Below are positions 47,163-56,691 of a DNA stretch of 64,000 nt, piece after piece; position 1 is the first letter of the stretch; each line of letters opens with the position of its first letter. Location of the stretch: positions 265,547-329,546 of the forward strand of contig JAPLSB010000009.1 of the NCBI GenBank assembly GCA_026398875.1, in the 5' to 3' direction. Source of the DNA: Gammaproteobacteria bacterium (GTDB taxonomy: Bacteria; Pseudomonadota; Gammaproteobacteria; Nevskiales; Nevskiaceae). Position numbers and translations under genes: made by a program. Under the pieces are notes generated by a model. The model saw nothing but the letters and a program-made list of their open reading frames with translations, did no database searches and had not been told where the DNA came from.

Positions 47163-48857
47163 ATGAGTACCGACTATCTCGCCGACGCCGGGTACTGGAC
47201 GCCGCTGTCGGCGCTGTACCTCCGCGAGCAGCAGAACCCCGAGACAATCTGGCTGACGCAGCCTGTCGACGGTCAGATCGAAACATACACCTGGCGTCGA
47301 GCTGCCGATGAAGTACGGCGGGTCGCCTCATACCTTCGTTCGCTTGAATTGGAGCCGGGCAGCCGAATCGCCCTGCTGTCACGCAACGGTGCGCAATGGA
47401 TGCTGGCCGAGCTGGCGATCTGGATGGCGGGACATGTGGCAGTCCCGATCTATCCCTCGCTAAACGAGGTTACGGTTGCCTACATCCTTGAGCACAGCGA
47501 CGCTAAGCTGATGGTGCTAGGGCCGCTCGACGACTGGGAGGCGATGCGCTCCGTGCTGAGGCCATCGTTGCCGGTGCTGAGGCTGTCCGGTGCGCCCGGC
47601 GTTTCGGTCCATCAACCATGCCAGTCGTGGACGCGCGTGATCGGCGAGACCGTGCCGCTCGCAGGCAATCCGGATCGCGCATCCGAGGCACTCGCAACCT
47701 TGGTCTACACCTCAGGTACGACAGGTGCGCCCAAGGGGGTGATGCTGAGCTTCCGAAGTTACGCCGTCAGCTCGACAATGCTTGCCCAAATCGTGCCTAT
47801 CGGCGAGTGCGATCGCTTGTTGTCCTATCTGCCACTCGCCCACGTGTTCGAGGCTGCAGCCGTCTTTGCGACAGCGCTGCGTTACGGTGCGCAGGTCTTC
47901 TTCAACGAGTCCCTGAAGACCTTCAGTGCCGATATACAGCGCGCACGGCCGACCATCTTCCATTCGGTGCCTCGGCTATGGCTAAAGTTTCAGCTTGGCG
48001 TACTGGCCAAGCTGCCGCAGTCTACGCTTGACGCGTTGCTGGCCGATCCGGAGACCGCAGAGGCGACCCGTCGCCAGTTGCTCGGCAGCCTCGGTCTCGA
48101 CCAGGTGCGGCTGGCGTTCTCTGGGTCGGCACCGCTCCCTCCAAGCCTGATCGACTGGTTTGGTGCGCTCGGCCTTGAGTTGCTCGAGGGTCTGGGAATG
48201 AGTGAGGACTTCGCCTATTCACACATCTCGCGGAGCGGCCGCGCTCGGGTCGGCTACGTCGGAGAACCCCTGCAGGGTGTAGAGCGGCGGATTTCAGAAA
48301 GCGGTGAACTGCTGATCAAGAGCCCATCGCGGATGATCGGCTACTACGAGGCCTCGGGTACGACTGCTGAAGCCTTTACAGCGGACGGTTACTTCAAATC
48401 AGGAGATCGTGCTGAGATTGACGATCTGGGGCGTCTGCGTCTGACCGGCAGGGTTAAGGAACTATTCAAGACCAGTAAGGGCAAGTACGTGGCGCCGGCA
48501 CCGATCGAGAGCAAGCTGGTGCACCCGATGGTGGAAGCAGTTTGCGTAACTGGTTCTGGCTTCCCGCAGCCATTTGCGATCATCACGCTCAGCGAAGCCG
48601 GATGGATGGCTGCGCAGGACGTTGCGCAGCGCGAAATGATCGAACACGAACTGAGTGCGCTCAAGCAGCAGATCAACGACAGCCTGGATCCTCACGAGCA
48701 CCTCGACTACATGGTCTTGGTCCCGGACCGGTGGAGCATTTCCAATGGTTTCTTGACGCCGACAATGAAGATCAAACGAAACGCCATCGAGGCACGCTAT
48801 GAGCCACGTTTCATGGCTTGGAGCGAAGTGGGTCGACCAGTGGTGTGGGCGGCTTAA
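47163..48857 (+). CDS. Long-chain acyl-CoA synthetase (AMP-forming)
   Basis: The 564-residue ANL enzyme has LVYTSGTTGAPKGVML (AMP loop), SYLPLAHVFEAAAV, EGLGMSEDFAYSHIS, the hinge motif LRLTGRVKELFKTSKGKYVAPAPIESKL and the C-terminal LTPTMKIKRNAIEARYEP. It is of the same FAA1-like group as the synthetase at 21806. It would activate fatty acids made by alkane oxidation to acyl-CoA. It follows the MalT-like gene by 37 bases; a GATCATCGATCATC repeat lies in that gap. Confidence 0.92.
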   Translation: MSTDYLADAGYWTPLSALYLREQQNPETIWLTQPVDGQIETYTWRRAADEVRRVASYLRSLELEPGSRIALLSRNGAQWMLAELAIWMAGHVAVPIYPSLNEVTVAYILEHSDAKLMVLGPLDDWEAMRSVLRPSLPVLRLSGAPGVSVHQPCQSWTRVIGETVPLAGNPDRASEALATLVYTSGTTGAPKGVMLSFRSYAVSSTMLAQIVPIGECDRLLSYLPLAHVFEAAAVFATALRYGAQVFFNESLKTFSADIQRARPTIFHSVPRLWLKFQLGVLAKLPQSTLDALLADPETAEATRRQLLGSLGLDQVRLAFSGSAPLPPSLIDWFGALGLELLEGLGMSEDFAYSHISRSGRARVGYVGEPLQGVERRISESGELLIKSPSRMIGYYEASGTTAEAFTADGYFKSGDRAEIDDLGRLRLTGRVKELFKTSKGKYVAPAPIESKLVHPMVEAVCVTGSGFPQPFAIITLSEAGWMAAQDVAQREMIEHELSALKQQINDSLDPHEHLDYMVLVPDRWSISNGFLTPTMKIKRNAIEARYEPRFMAWSEVGRPVVWAA

Positions 48858-48882
48858 CGAATTTCCTCTAGACCAGCCAAAA

Positions 48883-48902
48883 TCCTATCGATCAATAGGT
48901 GA
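48883..48902 (+). promoter_or_regulatory. Shared operator-like motif, copy A
   Basis: TCCTATC-N6-ATAGGTGA (by eye with CGATCA in the middle) is an imperfect palindrome 23 bases upstream of the acyltransferase ATG. It matches copies before the WS/DGAT gene (51543-51562) and the second RND gene (52303-52322) at 14-15 of 20 positions. Confidence 0.5.
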
Positions 48903-48925
48903 ACTGAAGCCGCGCGAAACTCATC

Positions 48926-49912
48926 ATGATAGATAGCCAATATGCGATTGTGACTTCGTCAAGCCTCCAGCCGGGGAGTTCACCGGCAGTCAATCGAGAC
49001 AGACTCATGCGTCGTCGTGCTGCGACTAAGCGTGCCTCTGATTTTCATAAAGACCACCCTGCGGATCCAGCAGCATCGGTACAGCGGTCGGTTCAGGAGC
49101 GCGCCCGGCGAGGCTGGAATGTTAGCGGACCGGACATCGAATACATGGCCCGCATCCGACCGATACTGGACTTCATGCTCGACCGTTACTTCCGCGTCGA
49201 GACCAATGGTTGGGAGCGCCTGCCCGATGAGCCTTCGTTGCTGATCGGCATCCATTCGGGCACATGGTTGACTATGGATGCGTGGACATTGGTATTCGAG
49301 TGGTGGCGGCACTTCGGGACACGTCGTACGCTGCACGGGACTGCACACGACGCGTTGATGGCAATGCCGGTGCTCGGCCCCTTTTTCAAGAAGGTTGGCG
49401 TCGTGCCGGCCTCGCGCGAATCCGTTACAGCGGCGCTGGCGAGTCATCACAGCGTAGTCGTTTGGCCCGGTGGCGAGGTCGACGCGATGCGTAGCTGGAA
49501 GCGCCGTAACGAAGTCAACTTTGCTGGTCGTCGTGGCTTCGTCAAACAGGCAATTCTGTCGGGTGTGCCGATCGTGCCGATAGCAACAGTTGGCGGGGCG
49601 GATACGGTGTTCGTGCTGTCCGAGGGCCGTTGGCTGGCTAAGGCGCTCAACCTCAAGAAGCTGCTTCGCGCCGAGTCCATACCGGTTGTAGCCGGCTTAC
49701 CATTTGGCATTTGGCCAGAACTGCTGCCAAGTCACATTCCGCTGCCATCGAAGATTGTTAACGAGTATCTTGATCCCATAGCGGTGAGCGGCGACCCAGA
49801 CCGGGCTAACGACGACAAGTACGTGAATCACATCTTCTCAAAGGTTGAGGACAGTGTGAGGGCGGGCGTGCAGCGTCTCGCTGCCAAGCGCCGGCTCCCA
49901 ATCATCGGTTAG
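48926..49912 (+). CDS. Lysophospholipid-type acyltransferase
   Basis: The 328-residue product has the acyltransferase block LLIGIHSGTWLTMDAW (His...Asp), HDALMAMPVLGPFFKKVGVVPAS and VVWPGGEVDAMRSWKRRNEVNFAGRRGFVKQAILSGVPIVPIATVGG, as in PlsC-like acyltransferases. It transfers an acyl chain from acyl-CoA to a glycerol-type acceptor, possibly feeding triacylglycerol or membrane lipid. The start is uncertain: ATG 48926, or ATG 49007 which would drop 27 unconserved residues. A terminator follows. Confidence 0.88.
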   Translation: MIDSQYAIVTSSSLQPGSSPAVNRDRLMRRRAATKRASDFHKDHPADPAASVQRSVQERARRGWNVSGPDIEYMARIRPILDFMLDRYFRVETNGWERLPDEPSLLIGIHSGTWLTMDAWTLVFEWWRHFGTRRTLHGTAHDALMAMPVLGPFFKKVGVVPASRESVTAALASHHSVVVWPGGEVDAMRSWKRRNEVNFAGRRGFVKQAILSGVPIVPIATVGGADTVFVLSEGRWLAKALNLKKLLRAESIPVVAGLPFGIWPELLPSHIPLPSKIVNEYLDPIAVSGDPDRANDDKYVNHIFSKVEDSVRAGVQRLAAKRRLPIIG

Positions 49913-49934
49913 AAAATCATGAGCACCTCCATTG

Positions 49935-49968
49935 CCTGGATTCTCGACAGGTCCAGGTTTTTTTTATT
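49935..49968 (+). terminator. Intrinsic terminator
   Basis: CCTGGA and TCCAGG pair over 6 bases around an 11-base loop, followed by eight T residues. It lies 20 bases after the acyltransferase stop, ending the LuxR-to-acyltransferase transcript, and faces the convergent WS/DGAT gene. Confidence 0.8.
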
Positions 49969-50048
49969 TCACCCCAGTTGGCGCAATCGAACAAGAGCGT
50001 CAATATTCGAGCGAATGCGACAGCACTTCGGTTTCCAACTCATATCTG

Positions 50049-51455
50049 TCATTCAGTAGTTATAGCGTCGTCCGGCAGTTCTAGCGATTGCTCGAGCTCG
50101 TATAAAGCGTCTGCGGTATAGACCGACAGCTTTTGCAGGCTTGGCAGGGCATCGCGGCTGCCGGTGAAACCAATATTGAGACGGCCGGCATAGCTCACAC
50201 AGGTGATATTGAGTGCTTGTCCCTGTGATGGAATCGATACTGGGTATATGGCGTCGAGCCGCGCTGAGCCGAGGTAGAGTGTCTTGCCTGGGCCAGGCAC
50301 ATTGGAAATCACGACGTTCATCGCGGGCTTCATTCGATGCGCAATCCCCAGCATGCCAAGCACGGTCCCGGGAACCGCAAGCATGCTTGTGACCGGTAGG
50401 CGCATGGAGGACGGCATGCTTTTCAGATACGCCTTGGAGGCGCGCATCGAGCGAGCGATCGCTTGAAGACGGGATAACGGATCATCTCTGTCTGTTGCCA
50501 GCGATGACCACACGAAGCCAATAGCGTTTGCGCTTTTGCTGTCTCCGTCCTCGCGAAGGCTGACGGGTACTGCTGCGGTCAACGATTGCTTCGGCAAGCT
50601 GCCCAACGATTGCAGGTGTCGACGAAGCGCTGTAGAACAGAGGCTTAGGAAGACATCGTTGATCGACACACCGGCCGTGTCCCCGATTCGCTTGATCCTG
50701 ACGATCGGCAGACTCTGAGTCGAGACTCGACGTGCGTTTGTCACCAAGCCGTTGAGCTTTGATTTCGGAGACTCGAATGGGAGTACGAGTTCGGCTTCGT
50801 CACGTCGCTTAAGCAATGCTGGCCGCAAGGCTCGGGCAAGTTCGTGAAGAACGGCCACCGGCGGGGGAGTCAGTGCTGCCCTAGATTTCTTTTGATGCAG
50901 AACACCGGTGTCGGATTTCGGGACTGATTCCCAAGGTGGCCGGAAATGGTGACCCGGGGTCGATTCGAGCGCTCGCGCAATCATCCGCATCCCCTGTACC
51001 CCGTCGGCAATTGCGTGGTGGATTTTCAGGTAGATCGCGAACCGCCCGCCGCTGAGACCCTCAATGATGTGGCATGTCCATAACGGTCGCGAGCGGTCGA
51101 GGGGCGTCCCATGCAGATGTGAAATCAACTCCCCCAACTCGCGCTCACCGCCCGGTCTCGGCAGCGATGAATGGCGGACGTGGTACTCGAAGTCAATGTT
51201 TGTTGTGACTTTAAACGCGGGTACGACGCGCCCGAAGGGCACGCGTACCAGCCGTAGATTCCACGGTGCGTCGACTGCGCTCGGCTGGCGATAGCGTTGC
51301 ACCACATTCTTGACGAATTCGTCATGCACTTGATCGTGCAGACTAAAAATCTGAAGTGCAGCAACATGCATCGGAGTGTCACGAGTTTCAAGTGCGAGAA
51401 ACGCAGCATCGAGGGGTTTTAGTCGTTTGACACTTTGTTGTGAAGCAGACGACAT
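50049..51455 (-). CDS. Wax ester synthase/acyl-CoA:diacylglycerol acyltransferase
   Basis: The 468-residue product has the WS/DGAT active-site motif HHAIADG (residues about 134-140), PLDAAFLALETRDTPMHVA at the start, GVSINDVFLSLCSTALRRHL and the C-terminal NVVISNVPGPGKTLYL, the family's second signature. It esterifies acyl-CoA with a fatty alcohol or diacylglycerol to make storage wax esters or triacylglycerol, at the inner membrane/lipid body. The start ATG at 51453-51455 is set by the family. It sits beside the acyl-CoA synthetase and acyltransferase, and the upstream region holds two palindromic sites. Confidence 0.94.
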   Translation of the reverse strand: MSSASQQSVKRLKPLDAAFLALETRDTPMHVAALQIFSLHDQVHDEFVKNVVQRYRQPSAVDAPWNLRLVRVPFGRVVPAFKVTTNIDFEYHVRHSSLPRPGGERELGELISHLHGTPLDRSRPLWTCHIIEGLSGGRFAIYLKIHHAIADGVQGMRMIARALESTPGHHFRPPWESVPKSDTGVLHQKKSRAALTPPPVAVLHELARALRPALLKRRDEAELVLPFESPKSKLNGLVTNARRVSTQSLPIVRIKRIGDTAGVSINDVFLSLCSTALRRHLQSLGSLPKQSLTAAVPVSLREDGDSKSANAIGFVWSSLATDRDDPLSRLQAIARSMRASKAYLKSMPSSMRLPVTSMLAVPGTVLGMLGIAHRMKPAMNVVISNVPGPGKTLYLGSARLDAIYPVSIPSQGQALNITCVSYAGRLNIGFTGSRDALPSLQKLSVYTADALYELEQSLELPDDAITTE

Positions 51456-51493
51456 GGCTGATCGCACCTTTAGTATTTTATATTCGAGTCGTA

Positions 51494-51511
51494 CAAATGA
51501 TCGATCATTTG
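51494..51511. promoter_or_regulatory. 18-bp perfect palindrome upstream of WS/DGAT
   Basis: CAAATGATCGATCATTTG reads the same on both strands and lies about 39 bases upstream of the WS/DGAT start, where a repressor would block transcription. The core resembles the ATCGATCAT repeat before the acyl-CoA synthetase at 47140. Confidence 0.6.
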
Positions 51512-51542
51512 ACAAAATGCTATTGGGTTCTTCGTTCAACTA

Positions 51543-51562
51543 TCACCTACAAAAGGATAGGT
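51543..51562 (-). promoter_or_regulatory. Shared operator-like motif, copy C
   Basis: On the minus strand ACCTATC-N5-TGTAGGTGA matches the copies at 48883 and 52303. It is about 88 bases upstream of the WS/DGAT start. Half-sites are TCACCTAC and ATAGGTAT on the plus strand. Confidence 0.5.
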
Positions 51563-52302
51563 ATTGAGATGAGCTGAGATTATGTTTTGGCCGATGGATA
51601 GATATTTTTACTGCTCGGGGTCTCGAAGTCGGCCGCTGATACGTCCGTTTTCGATGTAATGCCGAAACAAAAAGTAGTTGACTCGAAGCTCGCTGAAAGA
51701 GCGATGCGTCGTCTTTGGTCGGTAATGCGCGGTGCGTCGGGATGCGTTTGAGCACGGTTCCTCACGGCATTCTGTCGGTATTTCGCCGTCTCTGGGCGAG
51801 GTCCCTAGGCACGGAGCGTCGGGTCACCAGAAATCTTGTGGGGTTCCTATCCGCGCCTATGCTTCGCAGCGTTGCTCCCAGGGAAAGCAATGAACCCATA
51901 GCGCTCTGCGAGGGTCGGGTTTGCTTCCCGTCTCCGACAACCGGAACACCGGATAGGCCATTTCCCATGCGTTGGGCCGTCACCACATCCACTAGCGCAT
52001 AAGTTTCACGCATCGGTTGTCAAAGACGGGTGATTTGCCGTAGGGCGTCAATTCTTGCGTCCAAGTCGCGTACGAAACGATTGTTTAGCGCGCGACAGCG
52101 TTTAGTCGTTGCCGTTTGCAGACCACCGGCGGAGGCCCGATCGCTCGAAGAAATCAGCTGCTGTCTACCGGTCTCTCGGTCATTGCCGGCCATGATGAGG
52201 ATCGCGTGTAACAATCAGAAAGGCGCAAGAAAGTCGCGAAATATCAGGCGGTTCTGAGCGTTGACCAAAGCTTGCCAAGAAGGTCGGTGGCACTAACCGA
52301 AA
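51563..52302. other. Intergenic region with no supported gene
   Basis: About 740 bases, clearly less GC-rich than the rest of the window. Short frames on both strands (for example 52020-52214 minus) show no family motif. It may hold decayed DNA or an untranslated region between the divergent WS/DGAT and RND transcripts. Confidence 0.5.
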
Positions 52303-52322
52303 ACCTATCTTTCTATGGGTGA
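52303..52322 (+). promoter_or_regulatory. Shared operator-like motif, copy B
   Basis: ACCTATC-N5-TATGGGTGA lies about 290 bases upstream of the second RND start. It matches 15-16 of 20 positions with the copies before the acyltransferase and the WS/DGAT gene. Confidence 0.45.
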
Positions 52323-52614
52323 AATCCGGGGAGATGCCGGATACCTTCCGTTGATAACAGAAAAGCTCGACAACGAATGGGCTCGACCGGCTGAATTTCG
52401 TTCTTACGTCGTCAGCGAAAGCGAAGTGACCCTGGGCTTCGTCTGGGATAGCGCAACAGCCGGCAGGCAGCGTGAAGTGTTTGTGAACACGCCAAGCGGT
52501 GCTTGGATGAACTTTCGCGTCTGCAGTAAGACTTTGACCGATGTGTCCGACGTAAAAAAACATACGGCTGCCGTCTGGACAAGCCGTAATCACTCGTCAC
52601 CATGGGAGCGGCCG
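52323..52614 (+). other. Leader region of second RND gene
   Basis: The RND frame is open upstream to 52315, which would add 100 residues with no membrane or RND features. I treat this as an untranslated leader. The likely start is the ATG at 52615, preceded by GGGAGCGG. A short coding leader cannot be excluded. Confidence 0.5.
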
Positions 52615-55224
52615 ATGCATTCCGAAGCACAGGGCAAATTCTCGAAGCTGTTCGTGCGCGTCACCGAACCGATCGTGTTCGGCAAGCGCGGCCGCACGCT
52701 GGCGGTGCTGGCCATCGTCACGCTGTTCATGATCTTCGAGGCCCTGCAGCTCAAGGTCGATTCCGGCTTCGACAAGCAGTTGCCGCTCGGCCACCCGTAC
52801 GTCAAGATCTTCAAGCAGTACGAGACCGAGTTTGGCGGCGCCAACCTCGTGCTGTTCGCGCTCGCCGAGAAGAAGGCGCCGGACATCTACAACGCCGAGT
52901 TCATGGGCACGCTGCGCAAGGCCACTGATTCGGTGACCTTCCTGCCGGGCACCGACCGCGCCCGCGTCAGCTCAATCTACACGCCGGACGTGCGTTATCT
53001 GGAAGTCGTCGAGGACGGCTTCGCCGGCGGCAACGTGGTGTCGGCCGACTTCACGCCGACGCCGGAGAACCTCGCCAAGGTCAAGGCCAATGTCTCCAAG
53101 GCCGGCATCGTCGGCCGTCTGGTCGCCAACGACCAGCGCGGCGCGATGATCTTCAGTGAACTGCTGGAACGCGACCCGATCACCGGCAAGCAGATCGACT
53201 ACATCAAGACCGCCAACCTGATCGAGGAGATCCGCCAGCGCTATCTCAGCCCGAAGCGCTACGAGCTGAAGCTCAAGGCCGATTTCGACACGCTGAAGGC
53301 CGGCGAGGTCCTGCACACCGTCTACCGTGATCCGCGCGGCCTGTTCCTGCGCTTCAAGACCTTCGACGTCGACGCCGCTACGGAGGCGGACGCCAACCGC
53401 AAGCTCGAGATCAAGGGTGACGCGTTCGACGTCATCGAAAGCGACAACCCGGACTACAACCCGGACATCGACATCCATGTCATCGGTTTCGCGAAGGTGG
53501 TCGGCGACATCGCCGACTCGATCACCGAAGTGGTTGGGTTCTTCGCGCTGACGCTGTTCCTGACCTGGATGCTGCTGACGATGTACACCGGCTCGGCGCT
53601 GATCGCGCTGATCCCGCTGTCGTGCGCCGTGCTCGCAGTCATCTGGGAACTGGGTATGCTGAACTTGTTCGGCTACGCGCTCGATCCGTTCGGCATCTTG
53701 GTGCCGTTCCTGGTGTTGTCGATCGGCGTGTCGCACGGCATCCAGATCACCAGCTTCTGGCTGTACGAGGTCGCCGAACACAAGCTGCCGAGTTTCGAGG
53801 CCTCGCGCGCCACCTATCGCCGTCTGGTCGTGCCGGGCATCTCGGCGGTGATCACCAACGTCGTCGGCTTCGGCACCATCCTGCTGGTGCCGATTGGCAT
53901 CGTCCAGGAAATGGCCGTCAATGCGATGTTCGGCCTGGTCGCCATCATCTTCTGCAAGAAGGCATTGCTGCCCTGCCTGCTGAGCTACGCCTACATCAAG
54001 AACCCGGACGAGTTCCGCGCCCACCAGAAGAAGCGCGACGCCAACTTCGAGCCGATGTGGAACGCGGTGTCGAAGCTGACGCTGAAGTCGTATGCAATCG
54101 CGACGATCGTGCTGTCGGTGGTCGTGTACGGGCTGTCGTCGCAGGTCAGCAAGCATTTGGCGATCGGCGAACTTCACGAAGGCGTGCCGGAACTGCGTCC
54201 GCAGAGCCGCTACAACCAAGACTCGAAGGCGATCGTCGACAACTTTTCGATCGGTGTCGACGTTATCAAGGTGATCGCCGAGTCGAAGGCCGACGGCTGT
54301 ATCGACCACAGCGTCGTCGAGGGTATTGATCGCTTCGTATGGCGCATGCAGAACACGCCGGGCGTGCAGTCGACGCTGTCGCTGCCGCAGGTACAGAAGA
54401 AAGTGTTCAACGCCTACGGCGAGTCGAACCCGAAGTGGAACGTGCTGCCGCGAGAATCGGGTGCGCTGGTGATCACGGTTCAGCCGTTCCCCTCGTCGAC
54501 TGGCCTCCTCAACGAGAACTGCTCGGCGATTCCTGTGTTCGTTTTCACTGCGGATCATAAAGCGACGACGATCAATCGGATCATTGAAGCGGCAAACAGC
54601 TTCATTGCCGAGCAGCCAACGGATTCACCTGTGATCTATAAGCTTGCAACCGGCAACGTTGGTGTGATGGCTGCGGCAAATGACGTTGTACGCGATACCG
54701 AATTCACCGTGCTGCTATGGGTCTACGTAGGGATCGGCCTGTGTGTGCTGGCGAGCTTCCGCACGATCGCCAGCGTTATCTGCATCCTCTGCCCGTTAGC
54801 GCTGGTCTCGGTGGTCAGTTACGCGGTGATGGTTTATCTCGAGATCGGTCTAAAGGTTTCAACCTTGCCGGTGGCTGCGTTTGCGGCCGGCATTGGGGTG
54901 GATTACGGCATCTACATCTATTCCGTACTCGAGGAGTGCGTGAAGAACGGCATGAGCTTGCGCGATGCCTACAAGGTGACACTCCACCAAACCGGCAAGG
55001 CCGTGGTGTTCACGTCACTGGCGCTGGCCGGCTCGGTTTGCACCTGGCTGTTCTCGGGCCTTCAGTTCCAAGTCGATATGGGGATCCTGCTTACCATCAT
55101 GTTCATCGCAAACGCTGTTGCCGCAGTGCTACTTCTGCCGGCGTTCGCGTACTTCTTGCTGAACCCTGCGAAGCTCGTGGCGAAGGCGGCAAAGGAGGCA
55201 GCGGACGCCGCGGCAACGAGGTAG
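52615..55224 (+). CDS. RND/MMPL-family permease (module 2)
   Basis: The 869-residue permease is a paralogue of the one at 29509: QLPLGHPYVKIFKQYETEFGGANLVLFAL, VRYLEVVEDGFAGGNVV, GILVPFLVLSIGVSHGIQITSFW and TLPVAAFAAGIGVDYGIYIYSVLEE match it block by block. It has two RND halves, each with a periplasmic domain and helix bundle, plus a 40-60-residue insertion in the first periplasmic domain (around YRDPRGLFLRFKTFDVD). Codon usage is strongly GC-biased to about 54530, then shifts to a less biased pattern for the last quarter, as if the gene were a recombinant. Probably moves lipid-like cargo. Confidence 0.92.
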   Translation: MHSEAQGKFSKLFVRVTEPIVFGKRGRTLAVLAIVTLFMIFEALQLKVDSGFDKQLPLGHPYVKIFKQYETEFGGANLVLFALAEKKAPDIYNAEFMGTLRKATDSVTFLPGTDRARVSSIYTPDVRYLEVVEDGFAGGNVVSADFTPTPENLAKVKANVSKAGIVGRLVANDQRGAMIFSELLERDPITGKQIDYIKTANLIEEIRQRYLSPKRYELKLKADFDTLKAGEVLHTVYRDPRGLFLRFKTFDVDAATEADANRKLEIKGDAFDVIESDNPDYNPDIDIHVIGFAKVVGDIADSITEVVGFFALTLFLTWMLLTMYTGSALIALIPLSCAVLAVIWELGMLNLFGYALDPFGILVPFLVLSIGVSHGIQITSFWLYEVAEHKLPSFEASRATYRRLVVPGISAVITNVVGFGTILLVPIGIVQEMAVNAMFGLVAIIFCKKALLPCLLSYAYIKNPDEFRAHQKKRDANFEPMWNAVSKLTLKSYAIATIVLSVVVYGLSSQVSKHLAIGELHEGVPELRPQSRYNQDSKAIVDNFSIGVDVIKVIAESKADGCIDHSVVEGIDRFVWRMQNTPGVQSTLSLPQVQKKVFNAYGESNPKWNVLPRESGALVITVQPFPSSTGLLNENCSAIPVFVFTADHKATTINRIIEAANSFIAEQPTDSPVIYKLATGNVGVMAAANDVVRDTEFTVLLWVYVGIGLCVLASFRTIASVICILCPLALVSVVSYAVMVYLEIGLKVSTLPVAAFAAGIGVDYGIYIYSVLEECVKNGMSLRDAYKVTLHQTGKAVVFTSLALAGSVCTWLFSGLQFQVDMGILLTIMFIANAVAAVLLLPAFAYFLLNPAKLVAKAAKEAADAAATR

Positions 55225-55329
55225 TGGAAGCAATACCTGTTGAACGCGCAGTCATTAGCACGGCAAGTCGCGCGTGAACTTGCGTGCCTGTTTGTCAAAA
55301 TATTTTGTCTAGGAGAGGAGCGTTACATC

Positions 55330-56691
55330 ATGAGAATGAAATATATGATTCCGTCGCTGTTCGCGGCGGTTTCCTTGGTCGGAATTCCGGCCCATGCGAA
55401 GGTCAGTGCCGACGAAGCCGCCAAGCTCGGCAAGGAACTGACGCCGGTAGGCGCCGAAAAGGCCGGCAACAAGGCGGGCACGATCCCGGCCTGGACCCCG
55501 CAGAGCCAGATCGCCTACAAGAAGGGCGAGTACCCGAGCGACCCGGCGCTGGAAGCCGAGAAGCCGCTGTTCACGATCACCGCAGCCGACGTCGGCAAGT
55601 ACGCCGCGCAGCTGACCGAAGGCCACAAGGAGCTCTTCAAGCGCTACCCGGCCACCTACAAGATGATCGTTTATCCGTCGCATCGGAACTTCAACTTCCC
55701 CGAGAAGTACATGGAGGAGACGATGAAGAATGCGACCCGTGCCGAACTTGATGGCGTCGACAATCCTAAGGGCGCGTTCGTCGGCTTCCCGTTCCCGATC
55801 CCTAAGAGTGGTGCCGAGCCGATCTGGAATCACCGCGTGAAGTTCCGCGGCACCACCGTGCGGCGCTACAACAACCAGATGATCGTTCAGCAGAACGGCA
55901 AGTTCACGCTGACCAAGATCGTCGAGGACGTGAAGTTCTACTACGCAAGCCTCGACAATCAGAAGCCGATTGAACTTAAGCCGGGTGCCGACTTCCTGCG
56001 TTACCTGTCGGAAACGATCTCGCCGCCTCGTGTTGCCGGCACTTTCATCTTGGTGCACGAGAAGGCTGGCTTCGGTCCGGAAGGCCGTTCGGCCTGGCTG
56101 TATGCGCCGGCGCTGAAGCGCATCCGCCGTGCTCCGGCGGTCTGCTGCGACAATCCGTACGAAGGCACCGACGGTCACCAGTTCTACGACCAGGTCGACA
56201 TGTACAACGGAGTGCTCGAGCGCTTCACCTGGAAGCTGGTCGGCAAGAAGGAAATGTACATTCCGTACAACTCCTACAAGATCGCCGGTCCGAAGGTGAA
56301 GTACGGCGACATCGCCAAGCCGAACCACATCAACGCCGATCTGCCGCGTTATGAGCTGCATCGCGTTTGGGTCGTTGAAGCGGAGAACAAGCCGGAGCAG
56401 CGCCACACCTTCAAAAAGCGAACCATCTACTTCGACGAAGACAGCTGGAACATCGTCGCGATTGACGACTACGACCAGCAGGACAAGCTGCTGCAGTTCC
56501 AGGAAGGTCATCCGGTGCAGTACCGCGACGTGCTGGCAGTGACCACGCAGCCGGAAGTCATCTACCACTTTGACTCCGGCCGCTACTTCGTCACCGCAAT
56601 GTCGAACGAAGACAAGCCGTACGACAACGCGGTCGTGCTGAAGGACTCGGACTTCGAAGCCGACACCGTCCAGAAGCGTACCTCGAAGTAG
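55330..56691 (+). CDS. DUF1329 LolB-like periplasmic protein (module 2)
   Basis: The 453-residue protein has signal peptide YMIPSLFAAVSLVGIPAHA and family motifs NKAGTIPAWTPQSQIAYKKGEYPSD, FKRYPATYKMIVYPSHR, KKEMYIPYNSYKIAGPKVKYGDI, YELHRVWVVEAE and IYFDEDSWNIVAIDDYDQQDKL. It is a paralogue of the protein at 27041. An AGGAGAGGAG site precedes the ATG at 55330. It should bind a hydrophobic molecule in the periplasm. Confidence 0.92.
   Translation: MRMKYMIPSLFAAVSLVGIPAHAKVSADEAAKLGKELTPVGAEKAGNKAGTIPAWTPQSQIAYKKGEYPSDPALEAEKPLFTITAADVGKYAAQLTEGHKELFKRYPATYKMIVYPSHRNFNFPEKYMEETMKNATRAELDGVDNPKGAFVGFPFPIPKSGAEPIWNHRVKFRGTTVRRYNNQMIVQQNGKFTLTKIVEDVKFYYASLDNQKPIELKPGADFLRYLSETISPPRVAGTFILVHEKAGFGPEGRSAWLYAPALKRIRRAPAVCCDNPYEGTDGHQFYDQVDMYNGVLERFTWKLVGKKEMYIPYNSYKIAGPKVKYGDIAKPNHINADLPRYELHRVWVVEAENKPEQRHTFKKRTIYFDEDSWNIVAIDDYDQQDKLLQFQEGHPVQYRDVLAVTTQPEVIYHFDSGRYFVTAMSNEDKPYDNAVVLKDSDFEADTVQKRTSK

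Noticed and set aside
52180..52593. 137-residue minus-strand frame before the second RND gene
   Set aside because: No recognisable motif or ribosome site; codon pattern not convincing, although the region is poorly explained.
52315..52614. 100-residue N-terminal extension of the second RND protein
   Set aside because: No membrane or RND features; the first paralogue has no such extension and a good ribosome site precedes the ATG at 52615.
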